DNA from: Dipylidium caninum
Lineage: Eukaryota; Platyhelminthes; Cestoda; Cyclophyllidea; Dipylidiidae
Length of the DNA stretch: 64,000 bases
Assembly: GCA_017562135.1 (NCBI GenBank)
Contig: QEYB01000766.1
Location: 1,116,001 to 1,180,000, forward strand
Reading direction: 5' to 3'
Shown here: positions 62,901 through 64,000 of the stretch, piece by piece
Position numbering within the stretch: position 1 is the first letter of the stretch
How the letters are laid out: every line of letters starts with the position of its first letter
The notes under the pieces: generated by a model
Told to the model about the DNA's origin: nothing
The model's input: the letters and a program-made list of their open reading frames with translations, nothing else
Database searches by the model: none
Program-made: the position numbers and the translations under genes

Positions 62901-64000
62901 CCCAACAAAAATAAAGACGGCACGTGAGGGGTATAAATTTAGGTGAGGAGGGACCACCATGGCCGATTCAATCATTGCTGAGGGCCTTCATGAAAGCTTT
63001 CCGCCAGTTGTTTGCGCGGACGTTAATTAGGACAGGATCAAACTTCCATTCAAACTCGATTGCCGCAATAGACCTGACAATCCCGAATACAATCAGTCGA
63101 GCCCGGTTAGCTATCTTTATTGGGCTCTTATGCCTACAGGATAATTATCTGGAAATATTCTGAGACATTGTCGGCAGAAGAGAAAAGCACGAAACCACTC
63201 ATTTCCTACCCTCCTTACCTCGCGTGTCCTGCGCTCAGTCCCGAGCCTGTTGGCTGCGTGTTGGGGTACGAACAAGGCGGTGCCTGGGGCGCCGTGCCAC
63301 GCGCCCTGGCTGTATGTGTGTGTTGAGATTATACCCCTTGAACTGCAAATGAAGAGTGATCAGATCACCGAGTAAAAAGAAGCATAATTTCGAGGAAATC
63401 CTCCGGCTCTGGGAGTGTGATAAATATGCGAGTGTCTGCACTTAACAGATCCTCCACTATTCTGGTTGGTGCTAAGTTGGTCTTTTGGGGCGTCCACGTG
63501 CCGGGAGACTATTTCACGGGGACTTTTGAAGCGGCTCATTCTCTTTATTAGCAACAGGGCCTCCATCTTACTTGAAGGTGTTGATGAACTATCAAATGTA
63601 GAAAGTGCAGAAAAATTAACTCCATCCATGCTGGACGGACTATCACACGAGCAACAGGGCGTCTCTAAGCGGCTAGACAGCAGATTTGGATAGAGCTCGT
63701 TATGAGCGGAGTCGTACGGAATCGGCGGCAGTGGGGCCGTCAAGAGGTGGGGTAATCTAGCTGGCAGAGGGATCTTGCGCCCTTAGGTGGACGCCCGGCA
63801 TGGAAGTAGAGGGTGTTGGCCGTGATCGGGCGAGTGCGCGCGAGTCCAGGCGAATAACATGGGCGGGCGTGAGTCACTGAAGTCGATGTGTGCGCGCGAC
63901 CACTCTCGTGCGTCTCAATCTGAGCATCACGGCGCGGTAATTGGTGAATAGGTAGAAGTATAAATAGGTCGATATTAGCTCACACAATGTGTGGTGCACA
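59930..64000. other. No supported gene beyond the GPCR 3' UTR
   Basis: Probably GPCR 3' UTR up to about 60.4 kb. Further right the open frames are short and none has a recognised domain. The most protein-like is a minus-strand frame at 63360-63743 (KMEALLLIKRMSRFKSPREI), which could be an exon or a transposon remnant; I do not call it. Confidence 0.35.
60396..60401 (+). terminator. Candidate polyadenylation signal AATAAA for the GPCR
   Basis: AATAAA in ATGAAAATAAAGTAAGG, about 470 nt after the GPCR stop codon. Confidence 0.4.

Overview
The window is eukaryotic: multi-exon genes with GT-AG introns on both strands, separated by long gene-poor stretches. The best fit is a parasitic flatworm (tapeworm or fluke). 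This is inferred from introns of only 32-45 nt next to introns of 1-2 kb, a small rhodopsin-type GPCR whose last helix has no NPxxY motif, and clustered dynein light chain genes. No species can be named from sequence alone. Base composition is uneven: about 27-40 kb is GC- and CpG-rich, while 8.5-10.3 kb and 43-51 kb are AT-rich.

Left part (1-10.3 kb): three phase-matched minus-strand exons of a fibronectin type III protein at 4820-6021; the rest of that gene was not found. Centre (10.3-30.4 kb): two complete fibrillar procollagen genes lie head to head about 2.4 kb apart. Gene A (minus, 12 exons, 1349 aa) has a short N-propeptide and one imperfection in its helix. Gene B (plus, 19 exons, about 1542 aa) has a VWC domain, a threonine-rich tract, a minor helix and an uninterrupted major helix of exactly 338 Gly-X-Y triplets. 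It reads through only if one apparently extra base in exon 3 is discounted. The shared intergenic region could co-regulate two matrix chains, but that is inference.

Middle right (32-47.2 kb): two dynein light chain genes in tandem on the minus strand share one intron position. One is a canonical 89-aa LC8, the other a divergent 134-aa paralogue with an N-terminal extension. Then come an unrecognised four-exon minus-strand gene (463 aa) and a 14-3-3 gene with two mini-introns.

Right part (47-64 kb): a diverged inverted repeat at 48.2-49.0 kb, the first four exons of a tRNA (guanine26-N2)-dimethyltransferase (TRMT1 family) whose 3' exons are not visible, and a single-exon orphan GPCR. Beyond about 60.4 kb nothing is supported. 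The genes do not form one pathway; only the collagen pair and the light-chain pair look like related neighbours. Exon models rest on splice consensus, phase agreement and family knowledge; no transcript or database search was available.
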